Made by a program: the position numbers and the translations under genes
The notes under the pieces: generated by a model
The model's database searches: none
Told to the model about the DNA's origin: nothing
Seen by the model: only the letters and a program-made list of their open reading frames with translations
Source: JAVJUV01 sp040220415
Lineage (GTDB): Bacteria; Pseudomonadota; Alphaproteobacteria; Rhodobacterales; Rhodobacteraceae
Direction of reading: 5' to 3'
Assembly: GCA_040220415.1 (NCBI GenBank)
Contig: JAVJUV010000117.1
Span: 24,205-88,204 of the forward strand
DNA: 64,000 nt
In this document: positions 17,969-26,925 of the stretch, piece by piece
Position numbering within the stretch: position 1 is the first letter of the stretch
Layout: the number at the start of each line of letters is the position of its first letter

Positions 17969-19483
17969 CTAGAAAAGCGGGTCCTGTCCGTCCTCGCTGT
18001 CGGCTGCTTTTGCCCTGACCCGTCCGTCGCGGAATTCGATCTCGAGCGCGCCCCTGGCCTTTGCCGCCGAGGTGATGACCGACTGGCCCTGGCGAACGAC
18101 GGCATAGCCGCGCGACAGCGTTGCCTGGTAGCCGAGGCTCTGGTGCATGCGGCCAAGTGCTGCCAGCCTGTCGGCCAGCGCGCCGAGCTGGCGTTCCGCG
18201 ACCTGCTGGAGGCGCGGCATGACCCTGTCGAGGTCGCGGCGCTGCAGCACAACGCGGTCGCGGATCGGCTGCGGGCGAAGCCGGGCCGCCGCCGCGCCGA
18301 GGCGGTCGCGCTTGCGCTCGACGGCACGCTTCAGACCGGGTGCGAGGCGCACCGCGCGCTCGTCCAGGCGGCGCTTTTCGGTGTCGATGCGCGCGCGCAG
18401 CACCGTGGGGCGGATCGCGCCGGCGTGTGCGGCCAGTTCGGCGCGCTTCTTCTCGACCATGCGCGTCAGCGATTGCGACAGGCGCTCTTCGGCGCGGTCG
18501 AGCCGCTGGCGCGGGTCGTTCAGAAGGGCCTGCGGCTTGGGCAGTATGCGCGCGAGATCCGAGAGCCGCTGGCGGCGGCGCTCGACCCCCTGCCGGACGC
18601 CGCGTGTCAGACGCGCATCCTGCTCCCGGACCCAGCCCAGCAGGTCAAGGCGTACCGGCACCGCGATTTCGGCGGCCGCAGTGGGTGTTGGCGCGCGACG
18701 GTCCGAGACGAAGTCGATCAGCGTGGTGTCGGTTTCGTGCCCGACAGCCGAGATAAGGGGGATGGCGCTTTCGGCGGCGGCACGGGCGACGATTTCCTCG
18801 TTGAAGCCCCAGAGGTCCTCGATGGAGCCGCCGCCGCGGGCGACGATGATCACGTCGGGCCGCGGCAGTGCGCCGCCGGGGCTGAGGGCGTTGAAGCCGC
18901 GGATGGCGTTCGCGACTTCCGCAGCGCAGTTCTGACCCTGAACCGCGACCGGCCAGATCAGCACCTTGCGCGGAAAACGTTCGCGCAGCCGGTGCAGGAT
19001 GTCGCGGATCACCGCGCCCGAAGGCGAGGTGACGACGCCGATGATCTCGGGCAGGAACGGCAGCGGCTGCTTGCGCTCGGCTGCGAAGAGGCCTTCGGCT
19101 TCCAGCGCCTTCTTACGCTTTTCCAGCATGGCCATCAGCGCGCCCTGCCCCGCGACGGCCATCTCGTCGACATTCATGTTGTACTTGGACTGGGCGCCGA
19201 AGGTCGTAAGACGTCCGGTCACGACGACTTCCAGTCCTTCCTCGGGCATGACGGAGAGCTGTCCGATCTGACCTTTCCACGTCGTGCAGGACAGCACGTT
19301 CTTGTCGTCCTTGATGTCGTAGTAGAGGTGGCCAGAGCGGGCGCGGAACACCCGGCCCACCTCGCCGCGCACGCGGATGCGACCGAACTCGCCCTCGATC
19401 ACGCGCTTGATGGCGCCCGAGATTTCCGAGACGGTGAATTCGGGCGCGTTGTCGCCGGGCGTGTCTTCGAACAGATCCATCAT
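17969..19483 (-). CDS. xseA: Exodeoxyribonuclease VII large subunit
   Basis: Catalytic subunit of exonuclease VII, a cytosolic single-strand DNA nuclease used in repair. The 504-residue protein has an N-terminal OB fold (about 10-110), the catalytic core with PSGAVIRDI, ARGGGSIEDLW, VGHETD and DRRAPTPTAAAE, then a long coiled-coil region (about 300-430). AAAGGAAA precedes the ATG; a second ATG follows immediately. Divergent from purD. The small subunit XseB is not in the window. Confidence 0.95.
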   Translation of the reverse strand: MMDLFEDTPGDNAPEFTVSEISGAIKRVIEGEFGRIRVRGEVGRVFRARSGHLYYDIKDDKNVLSCTTWKGQIGQLSVMPEEGLEVVVTGRLTTFGAQSKYNMNVDEMAVAGQGALMAMLEKRKKALEAEGLFAAERKQPLPFLPEIIGVVTSPSGAVIRDILHRLRERFPRKVLIWPVAVQGQNCAAEVANAIRGFNALSPGGALPRPDVIIVARGGGSIEDLWGFNEEIVARAAAESAIPLISAVGHETDTTLIDFVSDRRAPTPTAAAEIAVPVRLDLLGWVREQDARLTRGVRQGVERRRQRLSDLARILPKPQALLNDPRQRLDRAEERLSQSLTRMVEKKRAELAAHAGAIRPTVLRARIDTEKRRLDERAVRLAPGLKRAVERKRDRLGAAAARLRPQPIRDRVVLQRRDLDRVMPRLQQVAERQLGALADRLAALGRMHQSLGYQATLSRGYAVVRQGQSVITSAAKARGALEIEFRDGRVRAKAADSEDGQDPLF

Positions 19484-19609
19484 CGGTTTCCTTTGCCCGC
19501 ATGAAACGGGAATCCCCGCAACCGGGCCTTGAGTCCGGGATCGCGCATCTTGTCTGCCCTGCCCGTTTCGTGTCTATCGGCTCCGACCATAGCGAAGGGG
19601 GCGAGCACA

Positions 19610-20875
19610 GTGAACATCCTGATCCTTGGCGGCGGCGGGCGCGAACATGCACTGGCATGGGCGGTCATGCAGAACCCGAAATGCGACAAGTTGATCGTGG
19701 CGCCGGGGAATGCGGGCATTGCAGAGATCGCGGAATGCGCGGCGCTGGACATCATGGACGGGGCCGCCGTGGTGGAGTTCGCGGGGGCGGAATCGATCGA
19801 TTTCGTTATCGTCGGGCCAGAGGCACCGCTGGCCGCCGGCGTGGCCGACGACCTGCGCGCGGCAGGCTTCACTGTCTTCGGTCCGTCGAAGGCCGCGGCC
19901 GAACTGGAAGCGTCGAAGCGCTTTACCAAGGAGATCTGCGACGCCGCCGGTGCGCCGACGGCCCGCTGGGCCCGTTTCACGGAGGCGGAAGAGGCGAAGG
20001 CCCATATCCGGGCCGAGGGTGCGCCCATCGTGGTCAAGGCCGACGGGCTGGCCGCCGGCAAGGGCGTGATCGTGGCGATGACGCCGGACGAGGCCCTGGA
20101 CGCTATCGACGAGATGTTCTCGGGCGCCTTCGGGGACGCGGGCGCGGAAGTGGTGATCGAGGAGTTCATGGAGGGCGAGGAAGCGTCGTTCTTCGTCCTG
20201 TGCGATGGCACCGAGGCGCTGGCGGTCGGCACGGCGCAGGACCACAAGCGCGTGGGCGAAGGCGACACCGGGCCGAACACCGGCGGGATGGGCGCCTATT
20301 CGCCCGCGCCCGTTCTGACCGATGCGGTCGCAGAGCGGGCGATGGCGGAGATCGTCCGCCCGACGCTGGCCGAGATGGCCCGGCGCGGCACGCCCTATCA
20401 GGGAGTGCTTTACGTCGGGCTGATGATCAAGGACGGCGCACCAAGGCTGGTCGAGTACAACGTGCGCTTCGGAGACCCCGAATGCCAGGTCCTGATGCTG
20501 CGCCTTGGCGGGCAGGCTTTCGACCTGATGCAGGCCGCCGCCGAAGGACGGCTGGAGGATGTCCGCGTGAACTGGGCCGACGACCACGCGATGACCGTCG
20601 TCATGGCCGCGAATGGCTATCCCGGTGCCTACGGGAAGGGATCGGCGATCGGGGGGCTGGACGCGCTGCCGGAGGATTCCTTTCACGTCGTCTTTCACGC
20701 CGGAACCGCCGAAGTGGACGGACGCATCGTGGCGACGGGCGGCCGGGTGCTGAATGTCACCGCTCGGGGCGCGACCTTGGCCGAGGCGCGGGACCGGGCC
20801 TATGGCATTGTCGACCGGATCGACTGGCCAGAAGGTTTCTGCCGCAGGGACATCGGCTGTCGCTCGCTGACCTGA
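19610..20875 (+). CDS. purD: Phosphoribosylamine-glycine ligase
   Basis: GAR synthetase, the second step of de novo purine synthesis: ATP-dependent joining of glycine to 5-phosphoribosylamine. The 421-residue product starts with the ATP-grasp N-domain motif ILILGGGGREHALAWA and has VKADGLAAGKGV, EEFMEGEEAS, GPNTGGMGAYSPAP and NVRFGDPECQVLM in family order. The GTG at 19610 with AAGGGGG upstream gives the correct N-terminus; longer frames upstream are not PurD-like. Divergent from xseA, ends at a bidirectional terminator. Confidence 0.95.
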   Translation: MNILILGGGGREHALAWAVMQNPKCDKLIVAPGNAGIAEIAECAALDIMDGAAVVEFAGAESIDFVIVGPEAPLAAGVADDLRAAGFTVFGPSKAAAELEASKRFTKEICDAAGAPTARWARFTEAEEAKAHIRAEGAPIVVKADGLAAGKGVIVAMTPDEALDAIDEMFSGAFGDAGAEVVIEEFMEGEEASFFVLCDGTEALAVGTAQDHKRVGEGDTGPNTGGMGAYSPAPVLTDAVAERAMAEIVRPTLAEMARRGTPYQGVLYVGLMIKDGAPRLVEYNVRFGDPECQVLMLRLGGQAFDLMQAAAEGRLEDVRVNWADDHAMTVVMAANGYPGAYGKGSAIGGLDALPEDSFHVVFHAGTAEVDGRIVATGGRVLNVTARGATLAEARDRAYGIVDRIDWPEGFCRRDIGCRSLT

Positions 20876-20883
20876 GCTGCAGC

Positions 20884-20913
20884 GCAGGGCGCTCGCGTGA
20901 CGGCGCGCCCTGC
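20884..20913. terminator. Bidirectional terminator between purD and hemerythrin gene
   Basis: GCAGGGCGC and GCGCCCTGC form a perfect nine-pair stem with a 12-base loop, between two convergent genes. The following T-run is short, so efficiency may depend on Rho. Confidence 0.6.
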
Positions 20914-20926
20914 AGTCCTTTCGGGA

Positions 20927-21625
20927 TCAGGCGACGAGGCGGTCGAATGCGGCGTAGTCGCCGCGCGTCCAGTCATGTCCAAGTACCGCTGCCATCAGAC
21001 CGTCGAACACCTCGCCCGGCATCGCCGCCGCCATGCCGTCAAGCATCGCGCGACGCTCGGACAGGCTGGCCGCCGGCAGCATGGCGCGCATGAAAAGCAC
21101 GTTCTTTTCGAAGGGGATGTTCGAAACGATGCGCATTTCGATGCCGTGCAACTCGTCCTTGCTGAAATGCCTGACCAGCAGCGGCATCAGGACGGTTTCT
21201 TCCTCGTGCATGTGTTCGAGATCGTCCGCGACGAACAGGGCGAAACGCTGGTACAGCCGACGCAACGCTTCGGCGCGAAAGGGCATCGGCGTGCGCTCGA
21301 CCTCCTGGGCAAGGGCTTCCAGTTCTCCGAAGGACTGTTCGTGGTGCTGGTGATCCTCACCCGCATGGTCCGAGGCGCCGGGGCAGCGATCTTCGAGAGC
21401 GCTGTGGATCTCGCGGTTCTCGTGCGTCAGGTGCGACAGGCCCATCGTCAGGTGATCGCGCAGGTCGGACAACACCGCCTGCACTTCGTGGATATCGCCC
21501 GCGTCCGCCCGGCCGAGCCGGATAAGAAGACGTGCGTTGGCAAGGCGGATGCCCTTGTGGACGGCGTAGTAGAAGTCATCGGCAATGGCGACCGCACCGG
21601 CCGCGAAGTCGGGTTTCGTGTTCAT
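20927..21625 (-). CDS. Hemerythrin HHE-domain protein
   Basis: A 232-residue helical protein with a hemerythrin-like di-iron site. Candidate ligands are the histidines and acids in HLTHENREIH, the HQHHEQ cluster and DDLEHMHEEE, spaced over a four-helix bundle at about residues 15-150. Such proteins bind oxygen or nitric oxide or help repair iron centres. The C-terminal 80 residues form an additional helical part. The start (MNTKPDF) has only a weak ribosome binding site. Divergent from a LysR regulator, which may control it. Confidence 0.75.
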   Translation of the reverse strand: MNTKPDFAAGAVAIADDFYYAVHKGIRLANARLLIRLGRADAGDIHEVQAVLSDLRDHLTMGLSHLTHENREIHSALEDRCPGASDHAGEDHQHHEQSFGELEALAQEVERTPMPFRAEALRRLYQRFALFVADDLEHMHEEETVLMPLLVRHFSKDELHGIEMRIVSNIPFEKNVLFMRAMLPAASLSERRAMLDGMAAAMPGEVFDGLMAAVLGHDWTRGDYAAFDRLVA

Positions 21626-21751
21626 CTGTGTGGCTTTCGTTGAATGGGCAGCGGCAAGATCCGGCTGCGATGGGGGCGCATTTAACGGATTTTCATTTTC
21701 TCGGAACGGACGGATACTCGGCAACAGTCTCCGGTTTTTTCGGACAATGGG

Positions 21752-22675
21752 ATGAACCAGATTCGCGCCATGCGGGTCTTTCTACGTGTCGCAGAGCTTG
21801 GCAGTCTGACGGCGGCCAGCGCCGACCTGGGCTATTCGCGCGGCATGGCCAGCGCGATCCTGAACGAACTGGAAGCCTATCTGGGCGTGCGCCTGCTGGA
21901 GCGCACCACGCGGGCGACGCGGCTGACCGAAGAAGGCGCGCTGTATGCCGAGCGGGCGCGGGCGATCCTGGCCGAGATCGAAGCGCTGGAAGACGAGGTG
22001 GGCGCGGCCGAGAAGATGCCGCGCGGGCATTTGCGCGTTCAGATGCCGCCGGGACTTCTGCGGATCGTGGTGGCACCCGAACTGCCGCGTTTCTTCACCG
22101 AATACCCCGACGTGTCGCTGGAACTTCTGTCGCGCAACCGGGTTCCGGATTTCGTGGGCGACCGGCTGGATGCGGCGGTTTTCGTTGGTGAGTTGCCCGA
22201 CAGTGCGCTGATCTCGCGCGGTCTTGGCCGCATCCCGCTTCTGACCCTGGCGGCACCCGCCTACCTGGAGAGGCGCGGCATTCCCGCGACCCCGGCCGAC
22301 CTGGCGGGTCACGAGACGATCGGCATTCTGTCTTCGCAGACGGGACGGCCCAGCCCGTGGTCGTTCCGGAACGGCGGGACGTCCGAAACCTTCCATCCCG
22401 CCGGTACGCTGGCCATCGAGAATGCCGACGCCGCGGTCGTCGCCGCTGCCGGCGGCCTCGGAATCGTCCAGATCGCGAGTTACCTGGTGTTCGGCGAGGT
22501 GAAGTCGGGCCGGCTGGTGACGGTTCTGGACAACTGGCGGCCGGCGGCCTTCGAGGCCCGGCTTCTGATGCCGACAGGCCGTCTGCGGCCGCGGAAGCTG
22601 CGGGTCTTCGAGACCTTCCTGATAGAGGCAGGCAAGCGTTTCCGCGACCGGTGGCAGATCCGCGACGTCGCCTGA
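21752..22675 (+). CDS. LysR-family transcriptional regulator
   Basis: A 307-residue LysR-type regulator. The winged HTH is at residues 1-60 (SLTAASADLGYSRGMASAIL) and the inducer-binding domain follows from about 90. The HTH and FLRVAELGSLTAAS start resemble the AaeR/CrgA-like subgroup. It is divergent from the hemerythrin gene across a 126-bp gap, the classical arrangement for autoregulation and control of the neighbour. The effector is unknown. Confidence 0.85.
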   Translation: MNQIRAMRVFLRVAELGSLTAASADLGYSRGMASAILNELEAYLGVRLLERTTRATRLTEEGALYAERARAILAEIEALEDEVGAAEKMPRGHLRVQMPPGLLRIVVAPELPRFFTEYPDVSLELLSRNRVPDFVGDRLDAAVFVGELPDSALISRGLGRIPLLTLAAPAYLERRGIPATPADLAGHETIGILSSQTGRPSPWSFRNGGTSETFHPAGTLAIENADAAVVAAAGGLGIVQIASYLVFGEVKSGRLVTVLDNWRPAAFEARLLMPTGRLRPRKLRVFETFLIEAGKRFRDRWQIRDVA

Positions 22676-22751
22676 GACCTCGTGGGCTTGCAGAGCGGGG
22701 TCAATCCGAATACATACCCCCCGTTCACCCTTGGGGCATCCGAAGGCCGTT

Positions 22752-23126
22752 ATGGAAAACGTCGTACTCATCGTCCACCTGATCCTCGCGCTCTGCCTGA
22801 TCGGCGTCGTGCTTATGCAGCGCTCGGAAGGCGGCGGGCTGGGCCTGGGCGGCGGTGGCGGCGGCGGGCTGGTGTCCAGCCGTTCGGCGGCGACGGCACT
22901 GGGCAAGGTGACGTGGCTGTTCGCGATCGCTTTCATCTGCACCTCGCTGACGCTGACGATCATCGCGGCGCAGAAGTCCTCGGGCTCCTCGGTTCTGGAC
23001 CAGATCGGGGTCGACGCGCCCGCGCGTCCGGCCGCGGATGACAGTGCGGTTCCCACGGGCGATTCGCTTCTGCCTCCGGTCTCTGGCGGCGAAGGCGGCG
23101 GCCTGGATCTGCCGCGCGTAGACTGA
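22752..23126 (+). CDS. secG: Preprotein translocase subunit SecG
   Basis: Small membrane subunit of the SecYEG translocon, 124 residues. Two transmembrane helices (about 2-22 and 55-75) flank the glycine-rich loop with the invariant LMQRSEGGGLG motif. The C-terminal 45 residues are acidic and proline-rich, longer than in E. coli SecG as is common in alphaproteobacteria. GAAGG precedes the ATG at 22752. Upstream of pyrG, separated by a hairpin. Confidence 0.93.
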   Translation: MENVVLIVHLILALCLIGVVLMQRSEGGGLGLGGGGGGGLVSSRSAATALGKVTWLFAIAFICTSLTLTIIAAQKSSGSSVLDQIGVDAPARPAADDSAVPTGDSLLPPVSGGEGGGLDLPRVD

Positions 23127-23137
23127 CAACGACCCAA

Positions 23138-23160
23138 GCGGTTTCCGGCCCGGAAACCGC
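23138..23160 (+). terminator. Hairpin terminator after secG
   Basis: GCGGTTTCC, loop GGCCC, GGAAACCGC: a perfect nine-pair stem 11 bases after the secG stop. There is no T-run, so it may be a Rho-linked or mRNA-stabilising hairpin. Confidence 0.5.
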
Positions 23161-23236
23161 AGGATAAACTTCCCCTGAAACGCCACAATACCTTGCGTCC
23201 GTTGCAACTTTTTCTCAACATATTGCGGCCGGGCGC

Positions 23237-23265
23237 TTGCGGGACCGGGCCGAATCCCCTATAGG
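23237..23265 (+). promoter_or_regulatory. Candidate pyrG promoter
   Basis: TTGCGG (23237-23242) and TATAGG (23260-23265) with a 17-base spacer, about 78 bases before the pyrG ATG. Confidence 0.5.
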
Positions 23266-23343
23266 TCAAATCCCGTGATGCTGCGAATTCCGGACCGCGG
23301 AAACGGCAGCCAAGAGCAGTGAATCACGGGGGAAATCCGGCAC

Positions 23344-24987
23344 ATGGCAAGGTTTGTTTTCATCACCGGCGGTGTTGTGTCCTCGCTTGGGAAGGGCCTT
23401 GCCTCGGCGGCGCTGGGGGCGCTGTTGCAGGCGCGCGGCTATTCCGTGCGGCTGCGCAAGCTGGATCCCTATCTGAACGTCGATCCGGGCACGATGAGCC
23501 CTTTCGAGCATGGCGAGGTCTTTGTCACCGACGACGGCGCCGAGACCGACCTGGACCTGGGTCACTACGAACGTTTCACCGGCGTGCATGCCCGCGGCAC
23601 CGACAGCGTGTCCTCGGGGCGCATCTATTCCAACGTGCTGGAGAAGGAGCGCCGTGGCGACTACCTGGGCAAGACGATCCAGGTCATTCCCCACGTCACC
23701 AACGAGATCAAGGACTTCCTGCGCGTCGGCGAGGACGAGGTCGACTTCATGCTGTGCGAGATCGGCGGCACCGTGGGCGACATCGAGGGTCTGCCGTTCT
23801 TCGAGGCGATCCGACAGTTCGCCCAGGAAAAACCGCGCGGCCAGTGCGTCTTCATGCACCTGACGCTGCTGCCCTATCTTGCCGCCTCGGGCGAGTTGAA
23901 GACCAAGCCGACGCAGCACTCGGTCAAGGAACTGCGCTCGATCGGCTTGCAGCCCGACGTGCTGGTCTGCCGGTCCGAGCAGCTGATCCCCGAGAAGGAG
24001 CGCGCCAAGATCGCGCTGTTCTGCAACGTCCGCCCCGAAGCGGTGATCCCGGCATACGACCTGAAGTCGATCTACGAGGCGCCTATGGCCTATCACAAGG
24101 TCGGGCTGGACCAGGCGGTGCTGGACGCCTTCCAGATCGCGCCTGCGCCAAAGCCCAACCTCGAGCGCTGGGAAGACGTGATGGACCGGCTGACCCACGC
24201 CGAGGGCGAGGTGCGCGTCGCCATCGTGGGCAAGTACACGCAGCTGGAGGACGCCTACAAATCCATCGCCGAGGCGCTGACCCACGGCGGCATGGCGAAC
24301 CGGACGCGGGTGAAAGCCGAGTGGATCGACGCCGAGATCTTCGAACGCGAGGACCCGGCGCCCTGGCTGGAAGGCTTCCAGGCGATCCTGGTGCCCGGCG
24401 GCTTTGGCGAGCGCGGGACGGAAGGCAAGATCAAGGCGGCGCAATACGCGCGCGAAAAAAAGATCCCCTATCTCGGCATCTGCCTCGGCATGCAGATGGC
24501 GGTGATCGAGGCCGCGCGGAACGTGGCCGGGATCAAGGGCGCGGGGTCCGAGGAATTCGACCACGAGGCCGGCAAGAAGCGGTTCGAACCGGTCGTCTAT
24601 CACCTGAAGGAATGGGTCCAGGGCAACCACGTCGCCCGCCGCCAGATCGGCGACGACAAGGGCGGCACGATGCGGCTGGGGGCCTATACGGCGCACCTGA
24701 AGCCGGGCTCGAAAGTGGCCGAAATCTATGGCGAGACGGTGATCGAGGAACGCCACCGCCACCGCTACGAAGTGGATATCAAGTACCGCGAGAAGCTGGA
24801 GAGCGCGGGCCTGTGCTTTACCGGCATGTCACCGGACGGGCGGCTGCCGGAAATCGTGGAGTGGAAGGACCATCCGTGGTTCATCGGGGTGCAATTTCAT
24901 CCCGAGCTAAAGTCGAAGCCGTTCGCGCCGCATCCGTTGTTCGCGGATTTCGTGCGGGCGGCGGTGGAGGTGTCGAGGTTGGTTTGA
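23344..24987 (+). CDS. pyrG: CTP synthase
   Basis: Makes CTP from UTP, ATP and glutamine. The 547-residue product has the synthetase domain (1-270) with the P-loop VVSSLGKGLASA and the KLDPYLNVDPGTMSP segment, and the class I glutaminase domain (about 300-547) with the nucleophile cysteine in GICLGMQ and the QFHPELKSKP His/Glu pair. The ATG has GGGGGAAA upstream. An AT-richer insert begins right after its stop. Confidence 0.97.
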   Translation: MARFVFITGGVVSSLGKGLASAALGALLQARGYSVRLRKLDPYLNVDPGTMSPFEHGEVFVTDDGAETDLDLGHYERFTGVHARGTDSVSSGRIYSNVLEKERRGDYLGKTIQVIPHVTNEIKDFLRVGEDEVDFMLCEIGGTVGDIEGLPFFEAIRQFAQEKPRGQCVFMHLTLLPYLAASGELKTKPTQHSVKELRSIGLQPDVLVCRSEQLIPEKERAKIALFCNVRPEAVIPAYDLKSIYEAPMAYHKVGLDQAVLDAFQIAPAPKPNLERWEDVMDRLTHAEGEVRVAIVGKYTQLEDAYKSIAEALTHGGMANRTRVKAEWIDAEIFEREDPAPWLEGFQAILVPGGFGERGTEGKIKAAQYAREKKIPYLGICLGMQMAVIEAARNVAGIKGAGSEEFDHEAGKKRFEPVVYHLKEWVQGNHVARRQIGDDKGGTMRLGAYTAHLKPGSKVAEIYGETVIEERHRHRYEVDIKYREKLESAGLCFTGMSPDGRLPEIVEWKDHPWFIGVQFHPELKSKPFAPHPLFADFVRAAVEVSRLV

Positions 24988-24999
24988 GATTTCTGCATC

Positions 25000-25029
25000 T
25001 TGGCTTAACTACAAAAGTACCGGTATAGG
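25000..25029 (+). promoter_or_regulatory. Candidate promoter of the DUF3800 gene
   Basis: TTGGCT (25000-25005) and TATAGG (25024-25029), spacer 18, immediately after pyrG and ending 7 bases before the ATG. A transcript from it would have almost no leader. Confidence 0.4.
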
Positions 25030-25036
25030 TTGTTCA

Positions 25037-25828
25037 ATGTCGCACTCGTTCATTGCCTACGTTGACGAGTCTGGGGACGACGGGATGGGAAAATTCCGTG
25101 CACCCGGCGGAGGTGGTGGATCGTCAAATTGGCTAGTCATCGGTGCTTGCATCGTTCGGGCTTCGCGAGATCTGGAACTTGTTTCCCTGCGCGACAAAAT
25201 CAAAGCGGAATGCGCACCGAACAAACCGAAGCGGGATATTCACTTTAAGGACTTTAACCACAATCAAAAAAGACGAGCCTGCCAAATCATTGCTGGCAGC
25301 CCATTACGATATACTTGCGTATTGGGCCTCAAAAACACACCCGAAGCTATGGTTTTCGTGAACAAAAATCAGCTATACTTTTACCTTACCCGGTTTCTTG
25401 TCGAACGGATTTCGTGGCTATGCAGAGACTACAGACCAACGCTTAAAGAAGGAAATGGACAAGTAAAGATTGTCTTTTCGAGACGTGGTGGTCTTAGCTA
25501 CGATGGCTTCAAAGGTTACTTGAGACACCTGAAGGAGAACGCTGAAACAAGCGTTCATTGGCCTGTTATCGATATTGAATCCGTTGAAGCTATGGATCAT
25601 TCGCGCTTGGCGGGACTTCAAATCGCCGATTGCGGTGTCAGCGCGATCGCAGCCGCTGTCGAGCATGATCCATACGGCAATGTGGAACCAAGCTATGCTT
25701 CTGAAATCGCTCGTAACATCTATTCTCGAAATGGGAATTACATGAGTTATGGACTAAAGCTTCTTCCGAGTTTCGACAAAGCAGGCTTTGATCAGGCCCA
25801 AGCTGCGGCGCTCGGGCAATTCAGATAA
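25037..25828 (+). CDS. DUF3800 protein on an AT-richer insert
   Basis: A 263-residue protein of the DUF3800 group, which has an RNase H-like fold and is often found near mobile or defence genes (family knowledge). Visible signatures are the N-terminal YVDESG (Asp9-Glu10) and the late LAGLQIADCGVSA segment, whose acidic residues are the likely metal ligands. Its codons are clearly AT-richer than those of pyrG and terB on either side, pointing to transfer. It stands alone: no partner toxin, methylase or integrase is next to it. The start has no good Shine-Dalgarno sequence. Confidence 0.75.
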   Translation: MSHSFIAYVDESGDDGMGKFRAPGGGGGSSNWLVIGACIVRASRDLELVSLRDKIKAECAPNKPKRDIHFKDFNHNQKRRACQIIAGSPLRYTCVLGLKNTPEAMVFVNKNQLYFYLTRFLVERISWLCRDYRPTLKEGNGQVKIVFSRRGGLSYDGFKGYLRHLKENAETSVHWPVIDIESVEAMDHSRLAGLQIADCGVSAIAAAVEHDPYGNVEPSYASEIARNIYSRNGNYMSYGLKLLPSFDKAGFDQAQAAALGQFR

Positions 25829-26484
25829 CGAAGAGAAGTTTGGGTAGCCCCCTGGGCCATGATTGCGTTTCCGCCTGCGGTCTTTCAACCACTCTGGCTT
25901 GATCCAGCGCTTGACTACCCGATTCCAATCTAAACCTAGTAGGTGAAAAATGCAATAAGCAGGAGAAAATACCACATATAGAGACATGGGCGGAGTGTCG
26001 GCCGAAATGTAGTAAGTTCGATCCCAAGCAACCGTAGGATGGGCGCTCGCAGCAATCATCACCGATGCCAACCAGAGCCCGTCCGCCGGGTGGGCGTCCA
26101 ACGCCCGAGGTCCACACTTTATCCCACCACACTCCTCCGACACCTGAACTGAACCCGACCGCCGCAAAGCGCCCGCCGTCGTATCGGAGGCACACCTCCG
26201 CCGTGACGTGGGCGGCGTTCGTAGGGCGATCCGTCCACTGGTCTGATCGCTGATCCTCCTCATCGCTGTCCGGCGGGTCTGCGGCCCTTTATTCCGGGAA
26301 TGGGTCGCAAACCCGGCGTAGACTGCTCGACGGCGCGTGCCGGGCCTTGGTTCCGGCAAGGGAACTGCGGACACGCCGCTTGCCGCCTCTCCTGCCCCGC
26401 ACGCCCCGCGCGGAGTGCCGCGTCAACCCGACGTGATGTAAGCACGCCTTTCCCTGCCCCGGGAACCGCCATATATGGTAACGC
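25829..26484. other. Gene-poor stretch between DUF3800 and terB
   Basis: 656 bases with no gene I can support. The first 200 bases are AT-richer and continue the insert; the rest is GC-rich. On the minus strand a frame of about 100 codons from an ATG at 26059 reads into the 3' end of the DUF3800 gene and contains a membrane-like, tryptophan-containing stretch (YVVFSPAYCIFHLLGLDW); it could be a gene remnant. Two perfect six-pair hairpins are at 26092-26106 (GGGCGT/ACGCCC) and 26185-26200 (CGGAGG/CCTCCG). The terB promoter should be at the right end. Confidence 0.5.
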
Positions 26485-26925
26485 ATGATCGACGCATTAC
26501 TCCGCCGCCTTACCGCCCCCGACCCCGATCCGCTGACCGGGGATGACGCCCGTCTGGCCATGGCCGCCCTTCTGGTGCGCATCGCGCGCGCCGATGGCGA
26601 GTATCACCGGGACGAGATCTCGCGGATCGACCGGCTGTTGGCCAACCGCTATGGCCTTGGGCCTTTCGAGGTGGCGACCCTGCGCAAGGAGGCCGAGGCG
26701 CTGGAGGCCGAGGCCCCCGACACGGTGCGCTTCACCCGTGCGATCAAGGATGCGGTGCCCTACGAGGAACGCGAGCATGTCGTCGAATCCCTGTGGGAAA
26801 TCGTCCTGGCCGATGGCGAGCGCGACCACGAGGAAGACGCGCTGATGCGCCTTGTCGCCCCGATGCTGGGCATCAACGACCGTGACAGCGCGCTGGCCCG
26901 GCAACGGGCGCAACAACGGGCATGA
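26485..26925 (+). CDS. TerB-family protein
   Basis: A 146-residue helical protein of the TerB superfamily, named after tellurite resistance but widespread. Two acidic helix-loop segments, IARADGEYHRDE (about 31-42) and VLADGERDHEEDA (about 110-122), are the paired metal-binding motifs typical of the fold. Other ter genes are absent, so tellurite resistance should not be assumed. The last codons overlap the next gene (ATGA), so the two are probably made together. Confidence 0.8.
   Translation: MIDALLRRLTAPDPDPLTGDDARLAMAALLVRIARADGEYHRDEISRIDRLLANRYGLGPFEVATLRKEAEALEAEAPDTVRFTRAIKDAVPYEEREHVVESLWEIVLADGERDHEEDALMRLVAPMLGINDRDSALARQRAQQRA

Noticed and set aside
24988..26484. Prophage or integrative element.
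   Set aside because: No integrase, transposase, tRNA end or flanking direct repeat could be found; only the base composition is unusual.
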